Origin: an uncultured Bacteroidales bacterium
Lineage (GTDB): Bacteria > Bacteroidota > Bacteroidia > Bacteroidales > FEN-979
DNA length: 64,000 bases
Direction: 5' to 3'
NCBI GenBank assembly: GCA_903875045.1
Contig: CAIQUS010000017.1
Span: 1 to 64,000 of the forward strand
The position numbers and the translations under genes are program-made. Within the stretch, counting starts at the first letter, position 1, and each line of letters starts with the position of its first letter. This document shows positions 50,372-59,719 of this stretch, piece after piece. The notes beneath the pieces were generated by a model. That model was not told the origin of the DNA. It saw nothing but the letters and a program-made list of their open reading frames with translations, and made no database searches.

Positions 50372-53194
50372 TCAGGCAATTCCAAGTATTTCCTTCAGAT
50401 AAAGGGCAGTGTAGCTTGTAGGATGTTTTGCAACCTGTTCCGGTGTGCCCTGGGCAAGTATCTGGCCTCCTCTTTCGCCACCTTCGGGCCCAAGGTCGAT
50501 GATATAATCTGAAACCTTGATCACTTCCATGTTGTGTTCGATCACAAGCACGGTATTTCCTTTGGCAACAAGCTTGTTCAGTACGCACAATAACACTTTA
50601 ACATCTTCAAAATGGAGGCCGGTTGTGGGTTCGTCGAGAATATAGATTGTGTTGCCGGTATCAGTTTTTGATAGTTCAGTGGCCAGTTTGACACGTTGTG
50701 CCTCTCCGCCTGAGAGGGTGGTAGATTGTTGTCCAAGGGTGATGTATCCCAGGCCTACTTCGTTGAGCGTACTGATTTTGTGAACGATAAAAGGAATGTT
50801 CTCGAAGAAATCAACGGCCTGTTCGATGGTCATGTTCAGCACATCGTTGATAGATTTGCCTTTGTAACGTACCTCAAGAGTTTCACGGTTGTAGCGATGT
50901 CCATGGCATGTTTCACATGGTACACAAACATCAGGCAGGAAATTCATCTCTATTACCCGTAAGCCGGCCCCTTTGCATGTTTCGCACCTTCCTCCCTTTA
51001 CGTTAAAAGAGAATCGTCCGGGAAGGTAGCCTCTGATTTTTGACTCAGGTAATCCGGCAAACAGCTTCCTGATCTCATCGAACACTTTTGTGTAGGTGGC
51101 AGGATTTGAACGGGGGGTTCGGCCAATAGGAGATTGGTCTATCTCAATAACTTTGTCAACGTTTTTAATCCCTTCGACAGCCTTATATGGCAAAGGTTTC
51201 TGATCTGATTTGTAGAAATGCTGACTTAGAATCGGGTAAAGGGTTTCATTGATCAGCGATGATTTTCCACTGCCGGAGAGTCCGGTAATGCACATCAGCG
51301 TACCAAGGGGAAGTTTCAGGTCGACATTCTGCAGGTTATTCCCAGTGGCTCCAGTCAGGTAAAGGAATTTTCCATTGCCTTTGCGCCGTTCTTTTGGAAT
51401 ATTGATTTTACGTTTACCACTGAGGTAGAGGCCGGTGAGGTGTCCGTCCTGCATCACCTCCAGGGGTGTTCCCTGGGCAACAATCCGTCCGCCATGTACG
51501 CCGGCACCCGGACCGATATCAATCACAAAATCAGCGGCCATAATGGTTTCCTGGTCGTGTTCCACCACGATCACCGAATTTCCGGCATCCCGGAGGCTCC
51601 TCAGGGCATGGATCAACCGAAGATTGTCGTGCTGGTGCAAACCGATACTGGGCTCATCAAGGATGTAAAGCACGCCAACTAATTGCGATCCGATCTGGGT
51701 GGCCAGCCTGATCCGCTGGCTCTCACCGCCGGAAAGGCTCCGCGCAGTTCGGTTAAGGGTGAGATAACCGATGCCGACATCGAGCAGAAATTGGATCCTT
51801 GCCCTGATTTCACGAATTATTTCGTATGCGATTGTTCGTTTTCGTTCATCCAGCAGGGAATTGAGCTGATCGAACCACGCAGAAAGATTCACCAGATCGG
51901 TGTTGGCCAGTTCAGCAATGTTTTTGCCGCCAAGCCTGAAAAAGAGAGATTCCTTTTTTAACCTTGCACCATGGCATTCAGGGCAGGGCATTTTATTCAT
52001 AAAACTACCAACCCACTTCATGATGCCGGCAGGCGCTGCTTCGGCGTGCTGCGAATTAATGAAACTTACAATGCCTTCGAAGTTCAACGAATAGCTGGAT
52101 GACACCCCAAGGTATTCATTTTTGACCCTGAACACTTCATCAGACCCATTCAGAATAACATTGATGGCGTTTTCCGGTATTTCAGAAATGGGCGTGGTGA
52201 GTTCAAATCCGTATTTTTCACCTATCGCTTCAATTTGCTTGAAGATCCATGAGTTCTTATATTCGCCGATCGGAACGATCCCTCCCTTTTTGATGCTTTT
52301 CGACGGGTCGGGGATGATCTTGCTGATATCGATCTCTGAAATTGTTCCCAGACCATTGCATTTTGGGCAGGCACCATAAGGAGAGTTGAAGGAAAAGGAG
52401 TTGGGTTCGGGTTCTTCATACGATAAACCAGAAGTGGGGCACATGAGCAAACGGCTGAAATGACGGGCTGAACCGGTTTCATTGTCGAGTATCATGAGAA
52501 CATCCTTCCCATGGCGCATGGCCAGGGTGACCGATCCTGACAACCTTGTTTTGGATTCGGTTTTGACTTTAACCTGGTCGATCACGATTTCGACATCATG
52601 AATTTTATAACGGTCCAGCTGAAGTCCGTGTGAAATTTCCCGTACCTCCCCATCAATACGCACTTTGAGGAACCCCTGTTTGCGGATTTGCTCAAAAAGT
52701 TCCCTGTAATGTCCTTTTCGGCCTTTAACAACAGGTGCAAGCACCAAAATGTCTTTACCTGGGTAGTGTGAAAGGATCAACTCAACGATTTGTTGTTCGC
52801 TGTACCTGACCATTAATTCACCCGTAACGGAAGAGTAAGCATCAGCCGCCCGTGCAAAAAGGAGGCGCATGAAATCGTAAATCTCCGTGATGGTACCGAC
52901 AGTTGACCGGGGATTGCGGTTGGTCGATTTTTGTTCAATGGAGATTACCGGGCTCAGGCCATTGATTTTATCAACATCAGGCCGTTCGAGGTTGCCAATA
53001 AACTGACGGGCATACGCAGAAAAAGTCTCCATGTAGCGGCGCTGTCCTTCAGCGTAAATGGTGTCGAATGCCAGTGAGGACTTGCCACTTCCGCTCAGTC
53101 CGGTGAACACAACCAGTTTATGCCGGGGGATTGTGAGGTCGATGTTTTTCAGGTTGTGAACCCGCGCGCCGAATACTTCCAGATTTTCTTCCAC
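50372..53194 (-). CDS. uvrA: Excinuclease ABC subunit UvrA
   Basis: [34 protein letters not shown]; two ABC modules, zinc-binding motifs. Confidence 0.98.
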   Translation of the reverse strand: MEENLEVFGARVHNLKNIDLTIPRHKLVVFTGLSGSGKSSLAFDTIYAEGQRRYMETFSAYARQFIGNLERPDVDKINGLSPVISIEQKSTNRNPRSTVGTITEIYDFMRLLFARAADAYSSVTGELMVRYSEQQIVELILSHYPGKDILVLAPVVKGRKGHYRELFEQIRKQGFLKVRIDGEVREISHGLQLDRYKIHDVEIVIDQVKVKTESKTRLSGSVTLAMRHGKDVLMILDNETGSARHFSRLLMCPTSGLSYEEPEPNSFSFNSPYGACPKCNGLGTISEIDISKIIPDPSKSIKKGGIVPIGEYKNSWIFKQIEAIGEKYGFELTTPISEIPENAINVILNGSDEVFRVKNEYLGVSSSYSLNFEGIVSFINSQHAEAAPAGIMKWVGSFMNKMPCPECHGARLKKESLFFRLGGKNIAELANTDLVNLSAWFDQLNSLLDERKRTIAYEIIREIRARIQFLLDVGIGYLTLNRTARSLSGGESQRIRLATQIGSQLVGVLYILDEPSIGLHQHDNLRLIHALRSLRDAGNSVIVVEHDQETIMAADFVIDIGPGAGVHGGRIVAQGTPLEVMQDGHLTGLYLSGKRKINIPKERRKGNGKFLYLTGATGNNLQNVDLKLPLGTLMCITGLSGSGKSSLINETLYPILSQHFYKSDQKPLPYKAVEGIKNVDKVIEIDQSPIGRTPRSNPATYTKVFDEIRKLFAGLPESKIRGYLPGRFSFNVKGGRCETCKGAGLRVIEMNFLPDVCVPCETCHGHRYNRETLEVRYKGKSINDVLNMTIEQAVDFFENIPFIVHKISTLNEVGLGYITLGQQSTTLSGGEAQRVKLATELSKTDTGNTIYILDEPTTGLHFEDVKVLLCVLNKLVAKGNTVLVIEHNMEVIKVSDYIIDLGPEGGERGGQILAQGTPEQVAKHPTSYTALYLKEILGIA

Positions 53195-53216
53195 AATAAT
53201 CTTGAAAAACAGTTAC

Positions 53217-54218
53217 TTATTGAACTTCGTTGATTTTGAGTGTGTCGTTAAAGAATGTATCCCGGGCAGGAATTTTTTTTATCAACGATTCATAACTAAG
53301 TGCGCCATCCCTGGGTATTTTGAAGGTATAAGATTTTTTTGAACTGTTCGGCAGACTATAGTGTTTTATCCAGGGGTTCATCTCCCTGAGAATGCGGTAA
53401 TTGATAGACATTGCCCTGGCGAAGGCCGGAAGATTGCTGATACTGCTGTCAACTGTGACGAGACGTGCAGGTATCTGGGGATAAAAATCTTTTTCGCGGA
53501 GGTAAAATCCGTAACGGACAGGGTGATTGTAGACCTCTTTGATTGCCATGATGCGGAATACATATCGTGAAGTTTCGTCATTCAGGTAGAGATCGTAATA
53601 GTTGGTTACCTTTTGGGCTTCCAGAGCTCTTTCAACGCCCTCAATTCCACGGTTGTAAGATGCAGCAACGAGGGTCCAGCTTTTATAATCCTTATACGCA
53701 TCCTTGAGATAATCGCAGGCGGCCTGGGTTGCTTTTTCCATATTGTAGCGTTCATCAACTTTCTCATTGATTTCCAACCCGTATTTGATTCCGGTGGGTT
53801 TGATGAATTGCCAGTACCCCTCGGCACCGGCGGATGAAACAACGTTGACAAGGTTACTTTCTGCGACCGCCAGAAATTTGAAATCATCGGGGATGCCATT
53901 TTTCTTCAGAATGGGCTCAATTACAGGAAACCATCGGTTTGCGCGTTTGAACATCATAATAGAGCTGGAATGCATGAACGTATTAGCGAGAATTTCACGT
54001 TCAAAAGCTTCCCTGACAAAATAGGTGTCCAATGGAGCCTCTTCTCCTGCAAAACCAGCTTTGCCGGGAATTTCCGGGGCAATAACTTTCATGTGCCTGG
54101 TGAAGAGGATACGGTATTCCATTTCCCTGGTCTTCACCTCAACAATTGCACAAACAGATATCGCGCAAATCAGGAGCAAGGCAAAGCCGTAGAGGATGAA
54201 GTGTGTTTTTTTATGCAT
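53217..54218 (-). CDS. Lytic transglycosylase domain protein (MltD-like)
   Basis: LAVAESNLVNVVSSAGAEGYWQFIKPTGIKYGL; VAASYNRGIEGV. Confidence 0.88.
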   Translation of the reverse strand: MHKKTHFILYGFALLLICAISVCAIVEVKTREMEYRILFTRHMKVIAPEIPGKAGFAGEEAPLDTYFVREAFEREILANTFMHSSSIMMFKRANRWFPVIEPILKKNGIPDDFKFLAVAESNLVNVVSSAGAEGYWQFIKPTGIKYGLEINEKVDERYNMEKATQAACDYLKDAYKDYKSWTLVAASYNRGIEGVERALEAQKVTNYYDLYLNDETSRYVFRIMAIKEVYNHPVRYGFYLREKDFYPQIPARLVTVDSSISNLPAFARAMSINYRILREMNPWIKHYSLPNSSKKSYTFKIPRDGALSYESLIKKIPARDTFFNDTLKINEVQ

Positions 54219-54228
54219 GTTTTTGATT

Positions 54229-54308
54229 GGTGAAAAGGTGACCGGGTGACCGGGTGAACAGGTGAACAGGTGAACAGGTGAACAGGTGAACGGGTGAATG
54301 GGTGAACT
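54229..54308. repeat. Octamer tandem array GGTGAACA, 10 units with terminal variants
   Basis: ggtgaaaa ggtgaccg x2 ggtgaaca x4 ggtgaacg ggtgaatg ggtgaact. Confidence 0.97.
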
Positions 54309-54316
54309 AACTTTTC

Positions 54317-54340
54317 CTGTTTACCTGTTTACCCGTTTAC
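54317..54340. repeat. Octamer array CTGTTTAC x3, inverted relative to the neighbouring GGTGAACA array
   Basis: ctgtttac ctgtttac ccgtttac; complementary to the adjacent array allowing G.U pairs. Confidence 0.92.
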
Positions 54341-54343
54341 CAA

Positions 54344-54886
54344 TCAAAACGGACTGACAACATCTTTAAAACAAGGTGACACCTTATCTTTGTCTGAAAT
54401 CATCGGGTCATTTATTCCCCAATTGATTTTCAGATCGGGATCGTTCCACAGGATGCTGCCCTCAGATACTTTACTGTAGACATTGGTGCATTTGTAGAAA
54501 AAGATGGTGTCATCCTCAAGGGTCGCAAATCCATGTGCAAACCCGGGTGGAATCCAGTACATCCATTTGTTTTGTCCCGATAATACGATTGATTCCCACT
54601 TTCCATAGGTGGGCGAATCTTTTCGGATATCAACAGCGACATCAAGCACCGAGCCACGCATCACACGCACAAGTTTGCCTTGTGCAAATGGTGGGGCCTG
54701 GTAATGGAGTCCACGGAGAACACCTTTTTTAGACTTTGATTCATTGTCTTGCAGAAATGTCAGGTCCAGCCCGGCATTTAAAAATTTTTCGCGGTTAAAC
54801 GATTCGAAAAAATATCCACGGTCATCTTCAAATACAGCTGGTTTGAGGATGAGTAAACCGGCCAGGGGAGTTTCAATTATTTCCAT
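54344..54886 (-). CDS. rfbC: dTDP-4-dehydrorhamnose 3,5-epimerase
   Basis: FEDDRGYFFESFNREKF; FLQDNESKSKKGVLRGLHYQ; PPGFAHGFATLEDDTIFFYKCTNVY. Confidence 0.95.
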   Translation of the reverse strand: MEIIETPLAGLLILKPAVFEDDRGYFFESFNREKFLNAGLDLTFLQDNESKSKKGVLRGLHYQAPPFAQGKLVRVMRGSVLDVAVDIRKDSPTYGKWESIVLSGQNKWMYWIPPGFAHGFATLEDDTIFFYKCTNVYSKVSEGSILWNDPDLKINWGINDPMISDKDKVSPCFKDVVSPF

Positions 54887-54921
54887 AAAGGTTGTAAGTT
54901 GAGTTATGTTTAAATCAATGC

Positions 54922-54957
54922 CTGCATTGTTTGCATTGTATATATTGTTTGCAATGC
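54922..54957. repeat. Degenerate nonamer repeat (CTGCATTGT TTGCATTGT ATATATTGT TTGCAATGC)
   Basis: 9-bp phase kept for four units; last base overlaps the lpdA stop codon. Confidence 0.7.
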
Positions 54958-56345
54958 TATAAGTGTACACACTCCCCGTAAGCCACAGCCACAGCTTCCA
55001 TAATTGCCTCACTCATGGTAGGATGGGGATGAATTGCTTCGATGATCTCTTTGCCTGTTGTTTCAAGTTTGCGGGCAACGACCACTTCGGCGATCATTTC
55101 AGTTACATTTTCCCCGATAAAATGGGCACCAAGCCATTCACCATACTTTGCATCAAATATAACCTTGATGAAACCATCACGTGCCCCTGAAGCGGTAGCT
55201 TTTCCTGAGGCTGTAAAAGGGAATTTACCAACCAGAATGTCATACCCGGCCTCCCGGGCAGATTTTTCAGTCATGCCCACCGAGGCAATTTCCGGGTGAG
55301 TATAGGTACATCCCGGGATGTTGCCATAATCGAGTGGCTCAACATGTTTTCCGGCAATTTTTTCAACGCAGATGATCCCTTCATGAGAAGCAACATGTGC
55401 CAGTGCAGGACCTTTTACGATATCTCCAATGGCATAAAAGCCTTCCACATTGGTTTTGTAATAATCGTCCACGACCACTTTACCCCGTTCTGTGGCAATG
55501 CCAACCTCTTCGATGCCGATCCCTTCCAGATTAGTGGCAACACCTACTGCCGAAAGAACGATGTCACAGGAAATGATTTCCTCTCCTTTTTTGGTCTTAA
55601 CAGCAACCTTGCAGCCATCGCCAGTAGTATCTACTGATTCAACGGAAGCGCCCGTGAGGACTTTCATGCCGGATTTCTTAAACGAGCGTTCCAATGCTTT
55701 TGAAACCTCTTCATCTTCGATGGGCACAATATTCGGAAGTACTTCAATGAGGGTGACGCTGGTGCCGAGGGATTGATAGAAATATGCAAATTCAGACCCG
55801 ATGGCACCTGATCCAACGACAACCATTGATTGGGGTTGAACCGGTAACGTCATAGCCTCACGGTAACCAATAATCTTTTTGCCATCCTGCTTCAGATTTG
55901 GCAGTTCACGCGAGCGTGTGCCGGTTGCCAGCATGATATGGCTGGCTGAGTAGTCTGTTTTTAATCCGCCATCGTCGGTTACTTCCACGACTTTGCCCGG
56001 TTTAACCTTCCCAAATCCTTGAATATGATCTACTTTGTTTTTTTTGAGGAGGAACTGAATCCCTTTACTCATCTGGTCGGCTACATCCCGGCTGCGTTTG
56101 ATGATGGCAGAAAAATCGGCGGTTACTTCACCTGCATGAATGCCATAGTCGCCGGCATGTTTCATGTATTGGAAAACACTGGCGCTTTTAAGCAATGCTT
56201 TGGTTGGAATGCATCCCCAGTTGAGACAAATTCCACCCAATTCGGCCCGTTCAACAACGGCCACCCTGAAACCAAGCTGGGCAGCACGGATGGCGGCAAC
56301 ATATCCGCCAGGACCGCTGCCAATGACAATGATATCGTAGTTCAT
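54957..56345 (-). CDS. lpdA: Dihydrolipoyl dehydrogenase
   Basis: IVIGSGPGGYVAAIRAAQLG; GGICLNWGCIPTKALL; dimerisation HPHPTMSE. Confidence 0.96.
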   Translation of the reverse strand: MNYDIIVIGSGPGGYVAAIRAAQLGFRVAVVERAELGGICLNWGCIPTKALLKSASVFQYMKHAGDYGIHAGEVTADFSAIIKRSRDVADQMSKGIQFLLKKNKVDHIQGFGKVKPGKVVEVTDDGGLKTDYSASHIMLATGTRSRELPNLKQDGKKIIGYREAMTLPVQPQSMVVVGSGAIGSEFAYFYQSLGTSVTLIEVLPNIVPIEDEEVSKALERSFKKSGMKVLTGASVESVDTTGDGCKVAVKTKKGEEIISCDIVLSAVGVATNLEGIGIEEVGIATERGKVVVDDYYKTNVEGFYAIGDIVKGPALAHVASHEGIICVEKIAGKHVEPLDYGNIPGCTYTHPEIASVGMTEKSAREAGYDILVGKFPFTASGKATASGARDGFIKVIFDAKYGEWLGAHFIGENVTEMIAEVVVARKLETTGKEIIEAIHPHPTMSEAIMEAVAVAYGECVHL

Positions 56346-56392
56346 GATTTTCGTTTTTTTGGAATTGGCAAAGATACTAAAAAGTTAGAATA

Positions 56393-59300
56393 TTAATCCT
56401 TCACGCACCGCACCGGGAAAGCATTGCCACGGGATTGTGCATAAAAGGATACACTTGGGTTGTTGAGGTTAATACCCCTGGCAATGGCCTTATCCGGGCC
56501 AAAGCTGGTCGAAGTCCAGAACATTGTCCCGGAGAGTGGCAGTGAGGTGAAGGCCCAATAAGTGCCGTGGTAATCGATACCGCCAAGCAGCCCGTGAAAT
56601 CCAACCGTTGCCGACATGTCCTTCAAATTTGCTCCTGCCAGGCCGTTGGCATTCGGGGCAGGTATTCCCGGAACGATGTTGTCAATGAGAATTTGCCATT
56701 CGGTATCTGTCGGGATGTGCCATTCAGGGGGGCAGACCCCTTTACTGCCTGCCGCATTGGTATATTGCATGATTTCATCCCATTGATAAAATCCACCATT
56801 GATTGTACAATTTGCATCGGCAGGCGAACAATATTTCTCTGGAAGGCAATTGTCCGTTTGAGCGGTTGCATCAGGGCCGGGGATGGGTGTCCCATAATCG
56901 AGGTTCCGGGTCATCCAGCATTTTCCGCTTAACATGGCTGTCGGGTATGTCTTCCCATCGCGGACATCGGTAAGATTGTTGCCACAGTTGAAGTTGACCT
57001 GCTGTACCATCAGGCTGATGGCTGGTGTGGTTGCAGAGCATCCGTAATTGTTGGTATAGGTATACGTGATAAGGCTGCTGCCCGGCCCTGCAGTTTGAGG
57101 GTTAAATTCAAATACCCCTGGTGATGGGTTTGAAACCCCCTGACCGCTGTAAACTCCCTGTCCGGCGATAAAAGGGGAAGCTCCCGAAAGGACAATCGTT
57201 CGGGCGTTCAAAGTGGTTTTTGTATCAAAACAGGCTGTAAATAAGGGAATTGGTGAAGGGTTTACAGAAACAGGGAACGATGATGCCGAAATGCATGTGT
57301 GGGCATTGTTGGAACCGACAACATGAAGCGTGGCAGTTCCAGTGGTGAGCCATTTAATGTTTATGGTATTTGTACTTTGTCCCGTTAAAATATTTCCCAT
57401 CGCTGCCGGTGTGACAGACCATGTAAACGTACATGCCGGATCAGGGGGTGTTTGATACTGGTGTGCCTGGGTTGCACATACAATTCCGGGTGAGGCGGTA
57501 ATGGTGGTTACCGGAATTGGGGTTACTACCACGTCATAGGTGGCTGGTGCTGCAACGGTACATCCATTGGCATCTGTATAGGTTACACGAACAACATGGT
57601 TGCCAGGGATAGTCCATTGTACGAGGATGCTGCCTGTTGATGCACCTGATATAATTGTTGCCGCAGATGCAGGTGTAATGGTCCAGTTATAGTTATTCAT
57701 GGACGGCTGTGTGGAATAGGTTACCTGGGGGGCATCAAGACATACAGCGGAAAGGCCTGAGATGGCTGGAATGGGAAGAGGAACCACCTGGACGGGTAAA
57801 AAAGTTGGATTGGCAGCGGTGCATTGTGTAACAGGTTCGGAATAATTGATGCTGATGGTCTGCATTCCGGTTGTTCCCCAGGTTACAGTTGCTGTTGGAT
57901 TGGTTGGCCCGCCTCCTCCGGTGATGATGCCACCGGTCAGGTTCCAGAGGTAGTTTGCCTTCCCTGGCTGGGTTTCATAAATTTTGCCTGGAACTCCTTT
58001 GCATGACAAAGTTTCACCTGAGATGAAGGAAGGGGTTGGTAACGGATTCACTGAAACTGTTAATATGGCTGGTGCGAGTGCAGTACAAAGAGTGACCGGG
58101 TCGGTAAATAAAACACTGACGGATTGTGTCCCAACGGAAGTCCATGTTACCGTACAGGTTGAATTTGCAGGTCCTCCGCCTGATGTAATGGTTCCGCCCG
58201 ACACAACCCAGACATAATTGTTTTTACCGGGCTGGGTGGCATACACATGACCAGGTGTATTGACACACAGCGTTTGCGTGCCCGTCATAACCGGGACAGG
58301 TGTATCGATGATCGTAACACTGAGTGTTCTATTGATGGTTGATGTACATCCGGTTACAGGATTCGTAAATCTCACGCCGATGGATTGGCTCCCGGCATTC
58401 GTCCAGGTAACTGTAACTGAATCACTGGTACCCGTTCCTCCTGCAGTAATAGTTCCACCTGCTGAAACACTCCAGACGTAGTCACTCATACCTGCTTCTG
58501 TGAAATATGTGATGCCTGATGACCCTTTGCACAAAGAGGCAGGTCCGGTTAAAGTCGGTGTGACATGTACCAGCGCTGAATCATAATGGACCACTCCAAG
58601 ACAAGTATTGATGACGGAATAAACCCATGTTGAAACTGTCGGGCTGAAGGTGAGGGTATCACCATACCCCAGCACCGGGCCGGTATAGGATCCGCTGTGC
58701 CAGGAAACACCATCCGGCACGAACCGCATACTTTCGTCAACAGCTGTCCAGCTTGTTTGATTCCGGTCATTTCCATTGACGTTGGCAGTAAAAGCGATGG
58801 TGCCGTTGTTGTTGTGGACCCCTTGGGTTGCCTTGTTTTGATTATTGGCACAGGAGGGCTTATTTTGAAGATGGTTTTCAATGACTCCTCCCTGTTCCTT
58901 GAGGACAATCTGAAAACTGCCTTTGGTGGTTGCACAGCCATACATCGGGCAGTTTTTCCAATATACAACAAGTTGCCTGTCCGGTGCTGTTCCGGTAGTA
59001 TAAAAGAAAATATTGTTGATCCCTGATAACATCGGGAGCCAATCCTGCCAGGGGGCGAAGATGCAATCTTTAGGAGCAGCTGAATCGGCTGCATTGTTGG
59101 GAATTACCCGTGCCGAAAAAGTATTCCATGGGTTAGTTCCGGGTGAACGAAACCCTATCCAGCCATTTGAACCGACAAAAAATTTTGTGTAAAGCTGACT
59201 GAAAAAGCAGAAGCTGAAACCGATATCGTAGGGGCCGCCCCAGCAATCGTCTTTTCCCCCGGCAGTGGAGGCGCAATTGGTCAGGGTTGGATCAATGGGG

Positions 59301-59551
59301 GTACCTGTTGTTGTATCCATCGGGGCGTAAGGGATCACCTGGAAAGTGTAGCTGTCTGTGCCATAATCAGTACTTGTAACAACTGCCGGAACTGTTACGG
59401 AATTTCCCAGGCAGGTAGGATCGGTGAATGGCTGGATCGTGATTTGCCCATTCATCACAGATGAAATGAACAGGAAAAAAACAGAAAGAAGGATATGGCA
59501 CCGGGGTGCCAGAAAAACAGAAAGTCCGGACAATTGAATTGGAACTGGCAT
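56393..59551 (-). CDS. Large secreted protein with tandem PKD/Ig-like repeats and C-terminal FISUMP domain
   Basis: Four or more ~85-aa repeats (LCxxxPGxxYxTQPGxxNYxWxVSGGTIT...); C-term GKTYPTAMLSGKCWMTRNLDYG...FPVRCVKD. Confidence 0.85.
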   Translation of the reverse strand: MPVPIQLSGLSVFLAPRCHILLSVFFLFISSVMNGQITIQPFTDPTCLGNSVTVPAVVTSTDYGTDSYTFQVIPYAPMDTTTGTPIDPTLTNCASTAGGKDDCWGGPYDIGFSFCFFSQLYTKFFVGSNGWIGFRSPGTNPWNTFSARVIPNNAADSAAPKDCIFAPWQDWLPMLSGINNIFFYTTGTAPDRQLVVYWKNCPMYGCATTKGSFQIVLKEQGGVIENHLQNKPSCANNQNKATQGVHNNNGTIAFTANVNGNDRNQTSWTAVDESMRFVPDGVSWHSGSYTGPVLGYGDTLTFSPTVSTWVYSVINTCLGVVHYDSALVHVTPTLTGPASLCKGSSGITYFTEAGMSDYVWSVSAGGTITAGGTGTSDSVTVTWTNAGSQSIGVRFTNPVTGCTSTINRTLSVTIIDTPVPVMTGTQTLCVNTPGHVYATQPGKNNYVWVVSGGTITSGGGPANSTCTVTWTSVGTQSVSVLFTDPVTLCTALAPAILTVSVNPLPTPSFISGETLSCKGVPGKIYETQPGKANYLWNLTGGIITGGGGPTNPTATVTWGTTGMQTISINYSEPVTQCTAANPTFLPVQVVPLPIPAISGLSAVCLDAPQVTYSTQPSMNNYNWTITPASAATIISGASTGSILVQWTIPGNHVVRVTYTDANGCTVAAPATYDVVVTPIPVTTITASPGIVCATQAHQYQTPPDPACTFTWSVTPAAMGNILTGQSTNTINIKWLTTGTATLHVVGSNNAHTCISASSFPVSVNPSPIPLFTACFDTKTTLNARTIVLSGASPFIAGQGVYSGQGVSNPSPGVFEFNPQTAGPGSSLITYTYTNNYGCSATTPAISLMVQQVNFNCGNNLTDVRDGKTYPTAMLSGKCWMTRNLDYGTPIPGPDATAQTDNCLPEKYCSPADANCTINGGFYQWDEIMQYTNAAGSKGVCPPEWHIPTDTEWQILIDNIVPGIPAPNANGLAGANLKDMSATVGFHGLLGGIDYHGTYWAFTSLPLSGTMFWTSTSFGPDKAIARGINLNNPSVSFYAQSRGNAFPVRCVKD

Positions 59552-59689
59552 GATTTGATGCGAATGGATCGCAGTGACAAATTTACTCAAATATAGTGTT
59601 AAACATACAAAGCATTGAGTTTTTGTCTGAGAGAACAGTGGTGATTATTTTTTTAACGATTTTCTTTATTTTTATTGCAGCGTAAATAT

Positions 59690-59710
59690 TATATTTGTCA
59701 TAACAAATAT
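59690..59710 (+). promoter_or_regulatory. -7 element TATATTTG overlapping inverted repeat ATATTTGT-cata-ACAAATAT
   Basis: TAnnTTTG match 59690-59697; perfect 8-bp arms 59691-59698 and 59703-59710; ATG at 59720. Confidence 0.55.
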
Positions 59711-59719
59711 TTATACCCC

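Noticed and set aside
58549-59094. 181-aa minus-strand ORF in another frame
   Set aside because: Alternative frame of the PKD/FISUMP gene; no domain signal.
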